From the NCBI GenBank assembly GCA_029948255.1, contig JALIZF010001686.1, forward strand, positions 248,001 through 312,000: a stretch of DNA of 64,000 nucleotides, read 5' to 3'. Shown in pieces: positions 28,379-38,505 of this stretch. A model generated the notes under the pieces. It worked only from the letters and a program-made list of their open reading frames with translations, did no database searches and had not been told where the DNA came from. This stretch comes from Telmatactis stephensoni (taxonomy: Eukaryota > Cnidaria > Anthozoa > Actiniaria > Isophelliidae). How positions within the stretch are numbered: the first letter of the stretch is position 1; every line of letters begins with the position of its first letter. Made by a program: the position numbers and the translations under genes.

Positions 28379-29516
28379 GTACAATGTGTTCTATCATAAA
28401 TTTTTTAGAATTTAGCTACTTTATATGGGTTTATTTCGTTAGTTAGTGTCTGTTGCACGCCTGTTCGTTTGCTTTCATTTTCTGGCCGGACTTATTTTTC
28501 TGTATGGTTGGGCGCGGTTCACTTTGTTAAATTCATTCTCCCGGGGCTAGTTTTTTCAAGTTTTCTTGTTATTTTACGCCGCTTTGCTTTTTATTTATGG
28601 CTCCCGGTTGGTCATATATCGGTATTTTTGGTCATTTGCATTTTTTGTTTCTACTTCAAATGTTTTCCTTTTTATTGTCGTACGCTCTTTTCAATCATAA
28701 ACCTTTTCATCGGCTAATTAGGTTTTTTGTATTGTCTTATGCGTAGCGTCGTTTTGTTTAGCTTTTTGTTCGTTCATTACCTTTCTGCCGTTGTCCCTTG
28801 TATACTTTCATTGGCCTCTTTTCCACCTGGCGCGCTTGCTTTTGTATTATTATAATCTCTGGTTATTTTTCCTTTATTCGTTTTGGTTCGTTCAAATACG
28901 TAGTTATAGCTCAATCCTGTAGCCGGTAGCACTATTCATATAGTTGGAATTTGTGATATGTTATTGAATTATTATTTTGTCATTACGTCAAGTATATTGG
29001 CATGTAAGGCCAAATAAGCGCAGAGTTTGGCCTGGAGAGCCGTGTAAAAATCTAAGAGCTCGGCCCGGAGAGCCGATGTGTTAAGAGTTTGGCCTGGAGA
29101 GCCATGTGAAATATACACTAAGTGTTTGGCCTGGAGAGCCATATAAGTCAACTAAGAGTTTAGCCTGGAGAGCTATGTGCAATATACACTAAGAGGTTGG
29201 CCTGGGGAGTCATATAGAACACACGCAGAGTTTGGCCTGGAGAGCCACGTAGATAAGCTAGAGTGTGGCCTGGAGAGCCGTATTAGCTGAGGGCTTGACC
29301 CGGAGAGTCGTGTGAGTCAAAATATTTGGCTCGTAAGGCCATGTGCGCATTTTCTTTCATTATTCATTTAGCAGTTGCCGTTTACACTAGTTTAAGTTCG
29401 TGCGGTTGGGCATGGATACTCGATGGTGTTATGTTAATACATGGTAATTAGCGCCATGAATTTTATTTATTTGTCTTACAAGACTAACGTCCGTTTTCCT
29501 TTTCATTTCGATGCAG
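28379..29516 (+). other. Candidate intron or leader of the DIRS element
   Basis: GTACAATG at the left and TTTTCATTTCGATGCAG at the right would define a 1,138-nt intron that preserves frame between the Q-rich exon and gag. The first 600 nt are T-rich and hold no motif I recognise. The hairpin array at 28997-29346 lies in the second half. If unspliced, this is simply the leader ahead of the ATG at 29511. Confidence 0.5.
28997..29346 (+). other. Array of 11 hairpins with 7-nt loops
   Basis: Eleven units start at about 28997, 29028, 29060, 29090, 29127, 29161, 29198, 29233, 29266, 29296 and 29327, spaced 30-37 bp. Each has a 4-5 bp stem around a 7-nt loop. The nine inner loops are CTGGAGA, CCGGAGA or CTGGGGA; the outer two are ATGTAAG and TCGTAAG. 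Stems change in compensated ways: TGGC/GCCA, TCGGC/GCCGA, TAGC/GCTA, TGAC/GTCG, TTGGC/GCCAA. Spacers often contain CTAAGAG. This suggests a selected RNA (or cruciform) structure. No known family is assigned. Confidence 0.8.
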
Positions 29517-30005
29517 CCTGCCGACCGTGTCGGTCGCCTAGAACAAAAAATTCAGGCCTTGGAGAGAGACAAGGCCACGGAGTCCTGCGACCATGCTTTG
29601 GTTACCTTGAGAAGACATCTCAATAGGCCTACATCTCTTTTCGATCGGTACGAAGCCGTAGAGCTGTTAGAGACGTTGGTGCGTCTGGCGAGGACACAGG
29701 CGCACTCCAAAGCGGACGAGTATGCAGCGGCCTTGGACGAGGTCAAGGCTAGAGTGTCGTCATTAGATCACTCTCATCTCCAGCGCCTCATGGTGGGTTT
29801 GGTGGGCGACCCTCTCAGGGCGAAGATGGCGAAGGAAGCGACTTCTATTCTCAAAGGCATGAATCGTCCGATGGGCCGCCAGCCTAGGGGATACGCGCGT
29901 CAGAATGCGTCACCGTACGACGTTCAGTGCTACTTCTGTTACGGTTGGGGGCATATCGCCCGTAATTGCCACTTACGTGGACGCGGACGCGGACGTGGCC
30001 GCTAG
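29511..30005 (+). CDS. Gag-like protein with CCHC zinc knuckle
   Basis: From ATG at 29511 (or as a spliced exon from 29517) the frame encodes about 164 residues. It begins with a heptad-like coiled segment (RVGRLEQKIQALERDK), continues with helical, leucine-rich sequence, and ends with the zinc knuckle CYFCYGWGHIARNC (C-x2-C-x4-H-x4-C) and an Arg/Gly tail (GRGRGRGR). This is the usual layout of a retrotransposon nucleocapsid: RNA binding and particle formation. The frame is intact. A TAG at 30003 ends it, and the RT region follows after about 110 bp. Confidence 0.85.
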   Translation: MQPADRVGRLEQKIQALERDKATESCDHALVTLRRHLNRPTSLFDRYEAVELLETLVRLARTQAHSKADEYAAALDEVKARVSSLDHSHLQRLMVGLVGDPLRAKMAKEATSILKGMNRPMGRQPRGYARQNASPYDVQCYFCYGWGHIARNCHLRGRGRGRGR

Positions 30006-30116
30006 TGGTCTCAAGCCTCTTCCAGTATCGCTTGATGCATTTAATTATTTGTTAATCCATTTCATGTAATGCAGTAAATAAAGAATGCCTTGGCATTTAA
30101 TGTCTGTTAATCCTGA

Positions 30117-32516
30117 GTGCACCCCGTTATTAGAGGGCCCCGTTTTCAGCGTGGGCGGGTGTGTTTACCCCGGTCCCGCTTACGCGCCTCCTCCGTTGAC
30201 CTTGGGGGAGCCTGCTCAGTGCTTCAATTCCGGACCAAGTTCGGAGCCTGGGGTCAACAGAGGGTCGGGTTTCCTATGCGTAGTGCGGTTCGTATCCTTA
30301 CCCGTATTTGGTTTATCACGTTTCAGGGGAATCACCTTTCGTTCGCATCCAGATTATCAGAAGTACAGGTACCTCGAGGCGAGATTCCGTTGAGGTCTAT
30401 TAATGAGGGAACCCCACCCTTTGTTGGCCCCTTGTCTCCTCCTGATGCAGTGGTGCGTCAACCTGGTTTGGGCAGACTCGACCAATTGCGTTTTTTCGAC
30501 CCAGCTCACTTCGGGGCAGGAAACATTCATAACAAGCTTGCCTATTGGGAAGGCCTTCTAGAATACGCCCCTTGTAACGAGGTGGATTTGTTGGAAATCG
30601 TTAGGGATGGTGTCAAGATCGACCATTTTTTCAGCCCATTTAAAGGAACCTTTAAGGGTGGGACCTTCGATTCTCCCAGGCCTCCCGCTATCAGAATGGA
30701 AAATTCAAGTAGTTGTGCTAAATTTACCAAGTTTATCTCTGACACTTTGTTGCAATGGGTAGTCGAGGGAGTATTGACTGTGCTGGGTCCCGTGAATCTA
30801 GTTGAGCCCCCGCACCTGGTTTTGCCTTTAACGGTCGAGCCATCAAAACCCCGCCTCTGCCACGATGAAAGGTATTTGAACTTGTGGATCCGGGACCTGC
30901 CCTTTAAGTTGGACCACGTTACCGATCTCCCCCGGTATGTCCTCCCTGGTCACCTCCAAACGACGTTCGATGATAAAAGTGGTTACCAGCATGTCTTGTT
31001 GCACCCCTCATCGCAGACGTACTTTGGTGTCGAATGGGAAGGATTTTTCTTCGTTTTCCGGACATTACCGTTCGGTTGGAAAGCCATGCAGTGCGTTCAT
31101 CTACCATAAACTTGGTTTGGCCGTTTCTAGTGCTGCTCGTTCATTAGGAGTCCCGGTATCACAATACATCGACGATCGTCATGTGGGGCAATTGTTCTCT
31201 TCCCCTCTGTACGTCAGCGGACCTCCTTGTACGAAGCGGGCGGAAGCTGCAGCTTATATAGTATGTTTCATGCTCATTGAGGCAGGTTACTTTGTGGCTA
31301 TTGCCAAATCTCAGTTTACGCCTTCCACAACAGTGCGTTTCCTTGTTTTTTTTGTGCGACTCCTCTCGTCAAGCCTTTCTCGTACCCGGAGACAAGAGGA
31401 GGAAGTTCGCTATCCTAAGGGAGAGCATTCTTTCGTCCAAAGTTGTCACTTTGAAGACGCTGCAGCGGTTTGCTGGTAAGATCGTTTCTTTCAGCCTGGC
31501 CATCCCTGGGTGCAAATTGTATGTGCGTGAAATTTTCAAGGCTATCTCGCGTCTTGGTGGTTCCTCTCGTCCGTCTGCCAAGGTGGAGGGTAGTCTTCAG
31601 GCTGAGGTGGCATACTGGCGTTTTCTTGACGATTGGACGGATTGCCTTCAGTGGAGACCCGAACACCACGCTACAGTCAAGCTTTTTTGTGATGCTTCTA
31701 AGAAAGCCTGGGGTGGAATATTGTCGAAAGATGGCCAAAGCTTGGTCTCCAGAGATTACTGGCTAGACAACTCCCACGATATTAATACCTTAAATGGAAG
31801 CAGGCGCTTTGCTTCATTCACTGTTGTCGTTCCGACATCACATCGGCTCCTCGAGGGTTGATGTTCATACTGATAGTCGGGTCTTAGTGTCTGCTTGGCA
31901 AAGTCAGGGATGTAGAAGCTCGGCGGTTAATGAAGTTCTCAAGGAGATTCTCGTGTGTTGTCGACAGTGACATTTTTCTCTCGATATGCATTACGTTCCC
32001 TCTGTAGAGAACCCAGCCGATGCACCCTTTCGCAGGCTTTCCGATTTGGATTGTATGCTATCTGAAAGTGCGTGGAAACAAGTTGACAGTTTCTATGGTC
32101 CCCACACCTTCGACCTTATGTCTTTGGATAGCAATTGCCAGACGGATAGAAGGGGACGACGCCTTCCGCATTTTACGCCTTGCTCCACTCCGGAATCCAG
32201 CGGTACCAACGTGTTTGCCCAAAAGCTGCCTTCTAATCATAACATCTGCGTTTTTTCCGCCGTTTGTTATGGTCCCGCCTTTGCTCAAGTACATTATTGA
32301 GCAAGATTTCCATGGCTCTTTCACTATCGTGGTTCCAGATTTAAAGCCGCGACGCTTCTGGTGGGCGCTTCTTCAATCCTTCGTCGTTGATCGTACACTT
32401 TTGGGGAAAAAGGCCCAGCGTTTCGTCTCGTTGTTCCCATGCGAAGGCAACCACGGTTGGTCTTCCAAGAACCTCCAGTGGGATTTATGGGCCTTTCGTT
32501 GTACATGTTAGTTATG
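30117..32516 (+). pseudogene. DIRS RT and RNase H, broken by frameshifts
   Basis: RT motifs are clear: KPRLCHDERYLN (about 30850), TFDDKSGYQHVLL (about 30963), LPFGW (about 31066) and the catalytic SQYIDD (about 31160). RNase H follows with FCDASKKAWGG (about 31687), and later HYVPSVENPADAPFRRLSD and YGPHTFDLMSLDSN, a block characteristic of DIRS elements. The frame changes at least three times (near 31090, near 31345 and near 31790), plus an in-frame stop near 31968, so no single open frame remains. I do not reconstruct it. Confidence 0.85.
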
Positions 32517-32538
32517 TTAATATTTATTTAATCTCTTA

Positions 32539-33793
32539 GGTCGCACGTCCATGGAAGCCCGCTCGGCGTTGCTCTTCATGTCTTTATCCTAATGATGCCG
32601 AGGCCAACTTTTGTCAGGCTTGTGGCACGCCTTCCGGGCTTACATGTCGTGTGGATAGCGTGTCTGTTATAGATGAGTCAGCGATCCAGGAGCGGTTTCA
32701 AGAGTTCAGGTCTGCCATGCATTCTAAGCCTTATTACCGACAGAAGTGTGCGCTCGAGCAACTGTTGGTGAAATTCCTAGATGCTTTGTCCCCTCCCAAG
32801 ACAACCACTTCTTGTACTGCCGAGGATATTATTAAGTTCTTGATTGATAAAGACAAGTCCGGGAGGGCAAAGGTCCACGCGGCTTCGTGCTCGAGAGTGA
32901 ACTGCAAGTGCCCGAGACGCCTGGCGGCCGGTTCAGTGGACTCTCTCCTGGGTCGCTTGAGGGCAATATTCAATAATCTAGGGCGCCTTCATGATTCCAA
33001 CCCGGTTGCACACCCTCTAGTCAAGGACTATCTGAAGTTTGTAAGGGAGGAACAGGCGAGCTTAGCCGTTTGTCCTAATCAGGCAGTACCATTGTTTTTT
33101 GACAAATTTCAAAGATTAGTTGCCTTTTTGAGAGGTTTATTTACTAATAGTGCATCGTTGTCTAAGACCCAGAAATATATCCTTGTTAGGGATAGTACTT
33201 TCTTTGTTGTTGATTTCTTCACGGGTGACAGAGCGTCCGATTTAGGTCGCCTCTTAGCTAGTAATGTGTTTCGATTAAAGGATCGGGAGGGTTTTTTGCT
33301 CAAGTTCACCCTAACTAAGAACCTTCGTACGGGGGCTGCTCGTTCATTCGCCCTTGTCAAGTTTAACCACCCAGAAGTTTGCCCAGTTGCGTGGATTCAA
33401 TATTACATTAGTGTGTGCAGAATCTTAGAGATCCCATTGAATCAGGGCTTTTTCTTTCGATCTACGGATCATAGGGGCTCGATATCTGACAAACCTTTCA
33501 CAGGTTCTGCCGTCAATAATAGGCTCAAAAAGTATCTATCCGAAGCCAAGCTTGATGGGGGTGAGACCCCCCATAGCTTTAGGGTGGGTTTGTCCAATAC
33601 TCTTAGACTCCTGGGTTGTTCTCAGGAAGAAGTAGTACAATATTTGGGGTGGAGGAGCGGGGAAGTTGCACAGCGATACATGCAAGCTTCAAATGCTGTA
33701 TCTCTGTCGCTTTTGGAAAACGTGTTTTCAAAGGCAGTGTCTTCGGCGGCTACCCCGGTCACCCATCCTAGCAACTTGCAAAATGCTTTCTAG
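32539..33793 (+). CDS. Tyrosine recombinase of the DIRS element
   Basis: An open frame of about 417 codons runs from just after TCTCTTAG at 32538 to the stop at 33791-33793. The first part encodes a zinc-ribbon-like pair, CSSCLYPN and FCQACGTPSG, then a helical N-terminal DNA-binding region. Catalytic residues of the tyrosine-recombinase fold are visible: the first Arg in FTGDRASDLGRLL, HSFR (H-x-x-R), the Trp in YLGWRSGEVAQ, and the nucleophilic Tyr in QRYMQ. It would integrate circular cDNA without target duplication. No ATG is in frame near the zinc ribbon; the TAG directly upstream is also a possible splice acceptor. It is intact although RT is not. Confidence 0.88.
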
Positions 33794-33805
33794 TTAACTA
33801 AGTAC

Positions 33806-33967
33806 CTATTCTCACTGCATACATAATTAGCTCGGATTGATAAACTCCCCAAATTCCATCGTGCTTGAGCCTGATTAATGCGGGCATGATGCTTTGCGGT
33901 CTACCATCATAAATAGCGTCATTTGACACACCTCGTGGCCAGTTCATCCGAGTTCAGCCTACGAGGC
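33806..33967. repeat. DIRS element 3' direct repeat
   Basis: A 162-bp copy of 27964-28125, starting 12 bp after the recombinase stop codon. Two differences seen: GGTCTACC for GGTCGACC, and AAATAGCG for AAACAGCG. Confidence 0.92.
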
Positions 33968-34115
33968 TGGGAGCAGAAATATTTCGCCCTCCCACCTCCC
34001 CTGGTGGCGGTTATCTCCCTACCATATATCCTTTGCAGGCCCATTGCCTCAGCATCCGCGGCATCTCTCCCCATAACTTATCACAATGCGAGGTAATGGG
34101 TGTGCAGTGAGGATA

Positions 34116-34957
34116 TATGACTATTTCATGTGATTTTACTATAAAACTTCTATATGATTTGGGAGACAAACAGGTCTCGATAATATCGCGCCCGGTCTTA
34201 CCACGATTCGCCAGCCCCGTCATTCTAGATGTAATGTATATTTATTAACAGCGCTACAGATGATAATGTTTTTGTACAGAAGTACAAAAATCAACATAAA
34301 GGGTGCCACGTTTTAGCTTCTTGCCCAATAGATAAAATGTGTATTACTTTTTGTTACACTGTACACTTTAGCACCATTCAATTTGGGGCTTCGGAGACGT
34401 AAAATTGGAAGATTTTGTACATGTGCACTCTCTGTGGACACCAAATTATGGGAAGGTATTTTGTTACTTTTAATATCTCCTGGGAGTGGTGAAAAAATCC
34501 AAGTCAAAATCATGAATCGTTTAGTGATTTGACCAATCAGAGCGCGCGTAATAATATATAATTCAACCCGAGGCAATTCAAACTTTGGAATAATGTATTT
34601 CAGGTAGTAAATATTAGTGTAAAAACAGAACAACAATTTTCGTCGTACCATGCACCAAATCAGCGATCTAGTACCTTTTACGATGTCTCAAATGTTATTA
34701 GACTACTAGGGACTAAGCTAGTACCTTCTAGGGTGTTTTTAAGTGAATATATCTCTTTGATGCTATTTAAACTGAATAATATGACGCTTTGGGGGTGGGG
34801 TGGTTGGAATCCGATACATTTTGGATGGGGTGATCGACGTACCTTTTTGTGGTCAAAATCAAGGATTGAGTACCATTTAGGGTGCTCTCGGGCAGACGCT
34901 AGCACTCACACTTTTACTAAAATTGGTACCAGATCGAGATAGGTAAAAAAAGTTTGG
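34116..34957. other. Resumed older repeat plus an insertion
   Basis: 34116-34155 (CTATTTCATGTGATTTTACT) matches, in inverted form, 36140-36190 and so belongs to the interrupted arm. The match then breaks until about 34958. The roughly 800 bp between looks like another insertion of unknown kind; I see no coding signal in it. Confidence 0.5.
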
Positions 34958-36320
34958 CATTGTTCAAATATATTTGTGTAACAAGCATGAAATTTGGCAC
35001 ACCGATAGAGGTTAATGACTTGAGTAATTCAAGAGATGGAGCCACGCCCAGAAATCAATTACTTGAATATCAATATTCTTGGAATTAATTATCTCAGAAA
35101 CAAACATAAACAGTATCTAATGTGAATGCAAAGGGTGTAATTAAGAATAGTGATAAGGTAGAGTATGCTGAGTAATTTTTGATTGACAGCCACACCCCCT
35201 AAATTCTACTTGGAGAACTATAGCTATGGAATACATCATAAATGTAATTGATACAAAAGGTTTTTCCTCTCATGGTGTCAATGTGAAATCTTGCACATTG
35301 TTTAAGGCTTAGGCTCAAAGTAATCCTAGATATGGAGCCACACCTAAAAACAAGTACTTCCAGTTTTATAGCAATGGAATCATCAAGCAAAATCGACCTT
35401 AAATTTTAGTTTATAAGCGAGGTAATACAATTCAAAATGTAATAAGCATAAAGCCACGCCCTAACAGAGTACTTACAGAATTTTAATTATGGTATAATGT
35501 ATATCAATGTATATACAAAAGTCGATTACTTAAACGAAAAGTGGCAGTAGAAAGAAACTATAGGACTATTAATCTGTAAGTATTTTTATAGGGCGTAGCT
35601 TTATGCTAATCATATCTTGAATTCATTTATTTTGTTACTGCTTTCACTATTACGGTTATACAATAAAACTAACTGTATATTTTGCCGATTTTATTAATGA
35701 CATATTCCTTTACTATAAAACTGGAAGTACTTGTTTTTAGGTGTGGCTCCATATCTAGAATTACTTAGAGCCTAAGCCTTTAACAATGTGCAAGATTTCA
35801 CATTGATACCACGAGAGGAAAAGCCTTTTGTATCAAATTCATGTATAATGTATTCCATAGCTATAGTTCTCCAAGTAGAATTTAGGTGGCGTTGCTTCAA
35901 TCAAAAATTACTCAGCATGCTCTACCTTATCACTATCCTTCATTACACCTTTTTGTATTAACATTGGACGCTCTTTATCTTTGTTTCTGGGATAATTAAT
36001 TCCAAAAATATCGATAAGTAAGTAATTGTTTCTGGGCGTGGCTCCACCTCCAGAATAACTCAGGACATGAACCTCTATCAATGTGCCGAATTTCATACTT
36101 GTTACACAAATTTGAACAATTCCACATTAAAGCTGCACCATTCTCCTGGACTAATAGGAGTTTTATTGTAAAATCAAATGAAATAGAAGTAGTGTCAGTG
36201 GGTCTCAGTATAAACTCCCAAATCAGGAACATCTGCCCGAGTACGTTTCATTCATCCATCCATCCATCCAGGTGCTAAACGATTATTCCCTTGCTGTATT
36301 TGCATTTTGTATGTCGTTAT
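34958..36320. mobile_element. Long palindrome (about 550-bp arms), older foldback element
   Basis: 34958-35520 pairs in reverse complement with about 35525-36110. Landmarks are TGGAGCCACACCTAAAAACA against the mirrored GTGTGGCTCC, and GGAGAACTATAGCTATGG against CCATAGCTATAGTTCTCC. The outer part, 36111-36320, pairs with 34116-34155 and 27731-27963. Arms are clearly diverged with small indels, so it is older than the DIRS insertion. No protein is encoded. Confidence 0.8.
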
Positions 36321-36339
36321 CCTTTGATCAATGTGATCA

Positions 36340-36904
36340 AAGTTGCACGATTTTGTTTCTCGTATTACCGGGCCTTTACGTGTGGACGGAAGGCTAAAAC
36401 GGAGGAAAAACTTTCCGTTTTGAAAAATATCCGAACATGTGTAGACGGGGCCTAAGACTTTTTTGCAGAGCAAACGTGTAGAAATTCTTCCACAGCCTTT
36501 TATTGAAGAAGCAAAAGGGAGTAAAAATGGTAGTATTTTTGCAGAGAAATGCACGTTGGTACGGTGTACCATGTGGTGTATCGTGGTATATCGTTACTTA
36601 TTATGATACCCAATTATATGATGGCATGTTTTGATGATCAGTCTGAATTATGTATTATCATGCGTGCTAAACATTCTTTTAAGAGAACGACTGAATGTGC
36701 ATAACCTAACTTTTATAAAATAACAGGCGCACAAATTTACGGAAAAAAAAAAGATTTGAGCGTGTTTGATGCTGTCATCGAGCACGGTTTTAGCCAATGA
36801 GTAACGCACTCTCGAGAATGCGTTACGAAAGTTAATTTATCGAACCGCCGTGGACTAGAGCTGATATCAAGACTTAATTTGCAACACTTTTTCTCTCGCT
36901 GACT
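36340..36904. other. Upstream region of the methyltransferase gene
   Basis: There is no exon or repeat I can support, and no obvious TATA box within 40 bp of the start codon. It presumably contains the promoter. Confidence 0.4.
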
Positions 36905-37681
36905 ATGGTGGAGATTGTTAGAAATTATGCTAGTTATTTCGACATTGAAGATTATCTCAAGTGGTTCAAGGATCCTAAGATTCAATCTAATGCACTGCGA
37001 AATTTCCACAGGTTTTGGAAGCAGTTTGGCTCGCTGAATGATCTGACGCTGCTTGAATACGGCGGCGGCCCCAACATATCACGGCTTATAAGTGCGTGCC
37101 CTCATGTAAAACACATTATATTTGCTGAACATACAGAATGTATCAGAAAGGCTGCAGAAAACTGGGCGAAGCAGACCCCTGATGCTTTTGATTGGAAGGC
37201 TACTTTTGACTTTATCGTACAAGAGTTAGAAACCGGAAGTGAAAAGGATGTTGAAAAAAGACAAGCCGAACTCAGACAGAAGATCAAAGCCTTTGTTCCT
37301 TGTGATGTAAAAGCAAGTAATCCTTTAGAGCTACCTGTTTCGCTGCCCACCAAATATTACCCTCCTTATGACGTGGTATTTACGAGTTTTTGCCTTGAAG
37401 CAGTGGTTGAAAGTGATAATGAATACAAAGAAGTGGTTGCAAAGTTAGCACAGCTCGTCAAACCTGGTGGCTTTTTGGTTATGCATGGAGCATTGGAGCA
37501 ATCGTTTTATACGGTTGGAAAACACAAGTTTTATTCTTACAAACTAAACAAGAACATTATTATAGAGAGCCTTAAAAACGCTGGGACGAAAGACATAGAA
37601 ATAAATACAGTCTCAGCCCAGTTCCAGCCTCTGACTGACATGGAAGGCGAATTTTTTGTGTTGGGCAAGAAACTACCCTGA
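36905..37681 (+). CDS. NNMT/PNMT-family N-methyltransferase
   Basis: An intronless frame of 258 residues starts at ATG 36905 (context CTGACTATGG). It matches the NNMT/INMT/PNMT family in length and order: N-terminal Y-x-DYLKWF region, motif I LLEYGGGPNI for S-adenosylmethionine, an acidic residue after strand 2 (FAEHTE), AFDWKATF, a central charged insertion, CDV after the insertion, DVVFTSFCLEA (motif IV region), LVKPGGFLVMHGALEQ, and a C-terminal FFVLGKKL strand. Family members methylate small amines (nicotinamide, indolethylamine, phenylethanolamine, thioethers) in the cytosol. The substrate cannot be told from sequence. The lack of introns may be ancestral or may mark a retrocopy. Confidence 0.92.
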   Translation: MVEIVRNYASYFDIEDYLKWFKDPKIQSNALRNFHRFWKQFGSLNDLTLLEYGGGPNISRLISACPHVKHIIFAEHTECIRKAAENWAKQTPDAFDWKATFDFIVQELETGSEKDVEKRQAELRQKIKAFVPCDVKASNPLELPVSLPTKYYPPYDVVFTSFCLEAVVESDNEYKEVVAKLAQLVKPGGFLVMHGALEQSFYTVGKHKFYSYKLNKNIIIESLKNAGTKDIEINTVSAQFQPLTDMEGEFFVLGKKLP

Positions 37682-37764
37682 GTATCATTCTTTTTCTCTA
37701 TTCTTCTATCAAGAGCGCTTTTTTCTCGAAGAATAGAGAAAAATAATAGCTTCTGATACTCAGG
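37677..37764. repeat. Hairpin spanning the methyltransferase stop codon
   Basis: CCTGAGTATCA at 37677 pairs with TGATACTCAGG at 37754, and the inner TTCTCTATTCTTC pairs with GAAGAATAGAGAA. The left arm contains the TGA stop (37679-37681). It could be a transcript-end structure or a small palindromic element that landed at the stop codon. Confidence 0.7.
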
Positions 37765-37795
37765 ATAGCAAGCGACAGCAGAGAGTTAATTTTAA

Positions 37796-37941
37796 TAGAG
37801 CGATAACACTAAAACTGTGAAACAAGTACTAACTAAAAAGTACAAATAGTACTAATGAAACAATAGAAAACAAAGGGTTTTGCTACTATTTGTCTCTATT
37901 TAGTTACTAAGTTATTTCACGGTTTAAGTGTTATCGCTCTA
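37796..37941. mobile_element. 146-bp MITE
   Basis: The termini TAGAGCGATAACACTAAAAC and its inverted partner (GTTTAAGTGTTATCGCTCTA) enclose about 90 bp. No coding content. Confidence 0.75.
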
Positions 37942-38505
37942 AATAAGTTGGTTGTTTACTTCTGCTAGATTACTTAGATTGAGGTCAAACATGAAATTTT
38001 ATTAAGTTATGGCCCCGATAAACGTACAAACACGAAAGATTTAATTTGAAGAAAAATTAGCTGTAGTACACGCGATAGAAAAAAAGATAGTGCTTTTAGT
38101 CTCTCCGTTGAATAGTTAGATAAATTTAGTAAATTTTATGTTTGTACTTTTCGATATTTCGTATCGACACAGGTTTCAAGTCGAGGCTATCAGCTGAAAA
38201 GCAAAAGAAATGTACAGAAAATTGCCTGTCCATGCCTCAAATTGAAACTTTCCTTCAAAGTTGCTTGAAATGATTGAAAACTGGAAGAGAGGGAAATCAA
38301 TAGTTTATGGGAAGATAAAAGTGGGAAAAACACAGGTAGCCCAAGCTTGTTTGTGTTGATAATTAGATTTATTCCTTTTGTTCTTGTTGTGGTTCTTGAT
38401 CATCACCTGATTGAGTTCAGCCAGTTTTGTTTGGGTTTAGTAGACTTTCCCCACTCAGTTTTAAGGCTTTAACTTCATATACTGGGATGGGCATTACCTT
38501 AAAGA

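Larger units (their letters stand above)
27964..34115 (+). mobile_element. DIRS-order (tyrosine-recombinase) retrotransposon
   Basis: Order on the plus strand: 162-bp direct repeat, Q-rich exon, hairpin-bearing leader or intron, gag with CCHC knuckle, RT/RNase H, tyrosine recombinase, second 162-bp direct repeat, and about 150 bp to the resumption of host sequence. DIRS-order elements use a tyrosine recombinase instead of a DDE integrase, which matches. Direct rather than inverted terminal repeats point toward the Ngaro/PAT-like side, but I could not find the second repeat type expected of split direct repeats. RT is frameshifted and the recombinase is open. The 3' end is inferred from where the interrupted inverted repeat resumes (TTTCATGTGATTTTACTATA near 34126). 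Confidence 0.85.

Noticed and set aside
28997..29346. CRISPR-like array of regular repeats and spacers
   Set aside because: Spacing is regular, but the context is a eukaryotic retrotransposon, the repeat varies with compensated stems, spacers are partly conserved (CTAAGAG, AATATACAC), and no cas genes exist.
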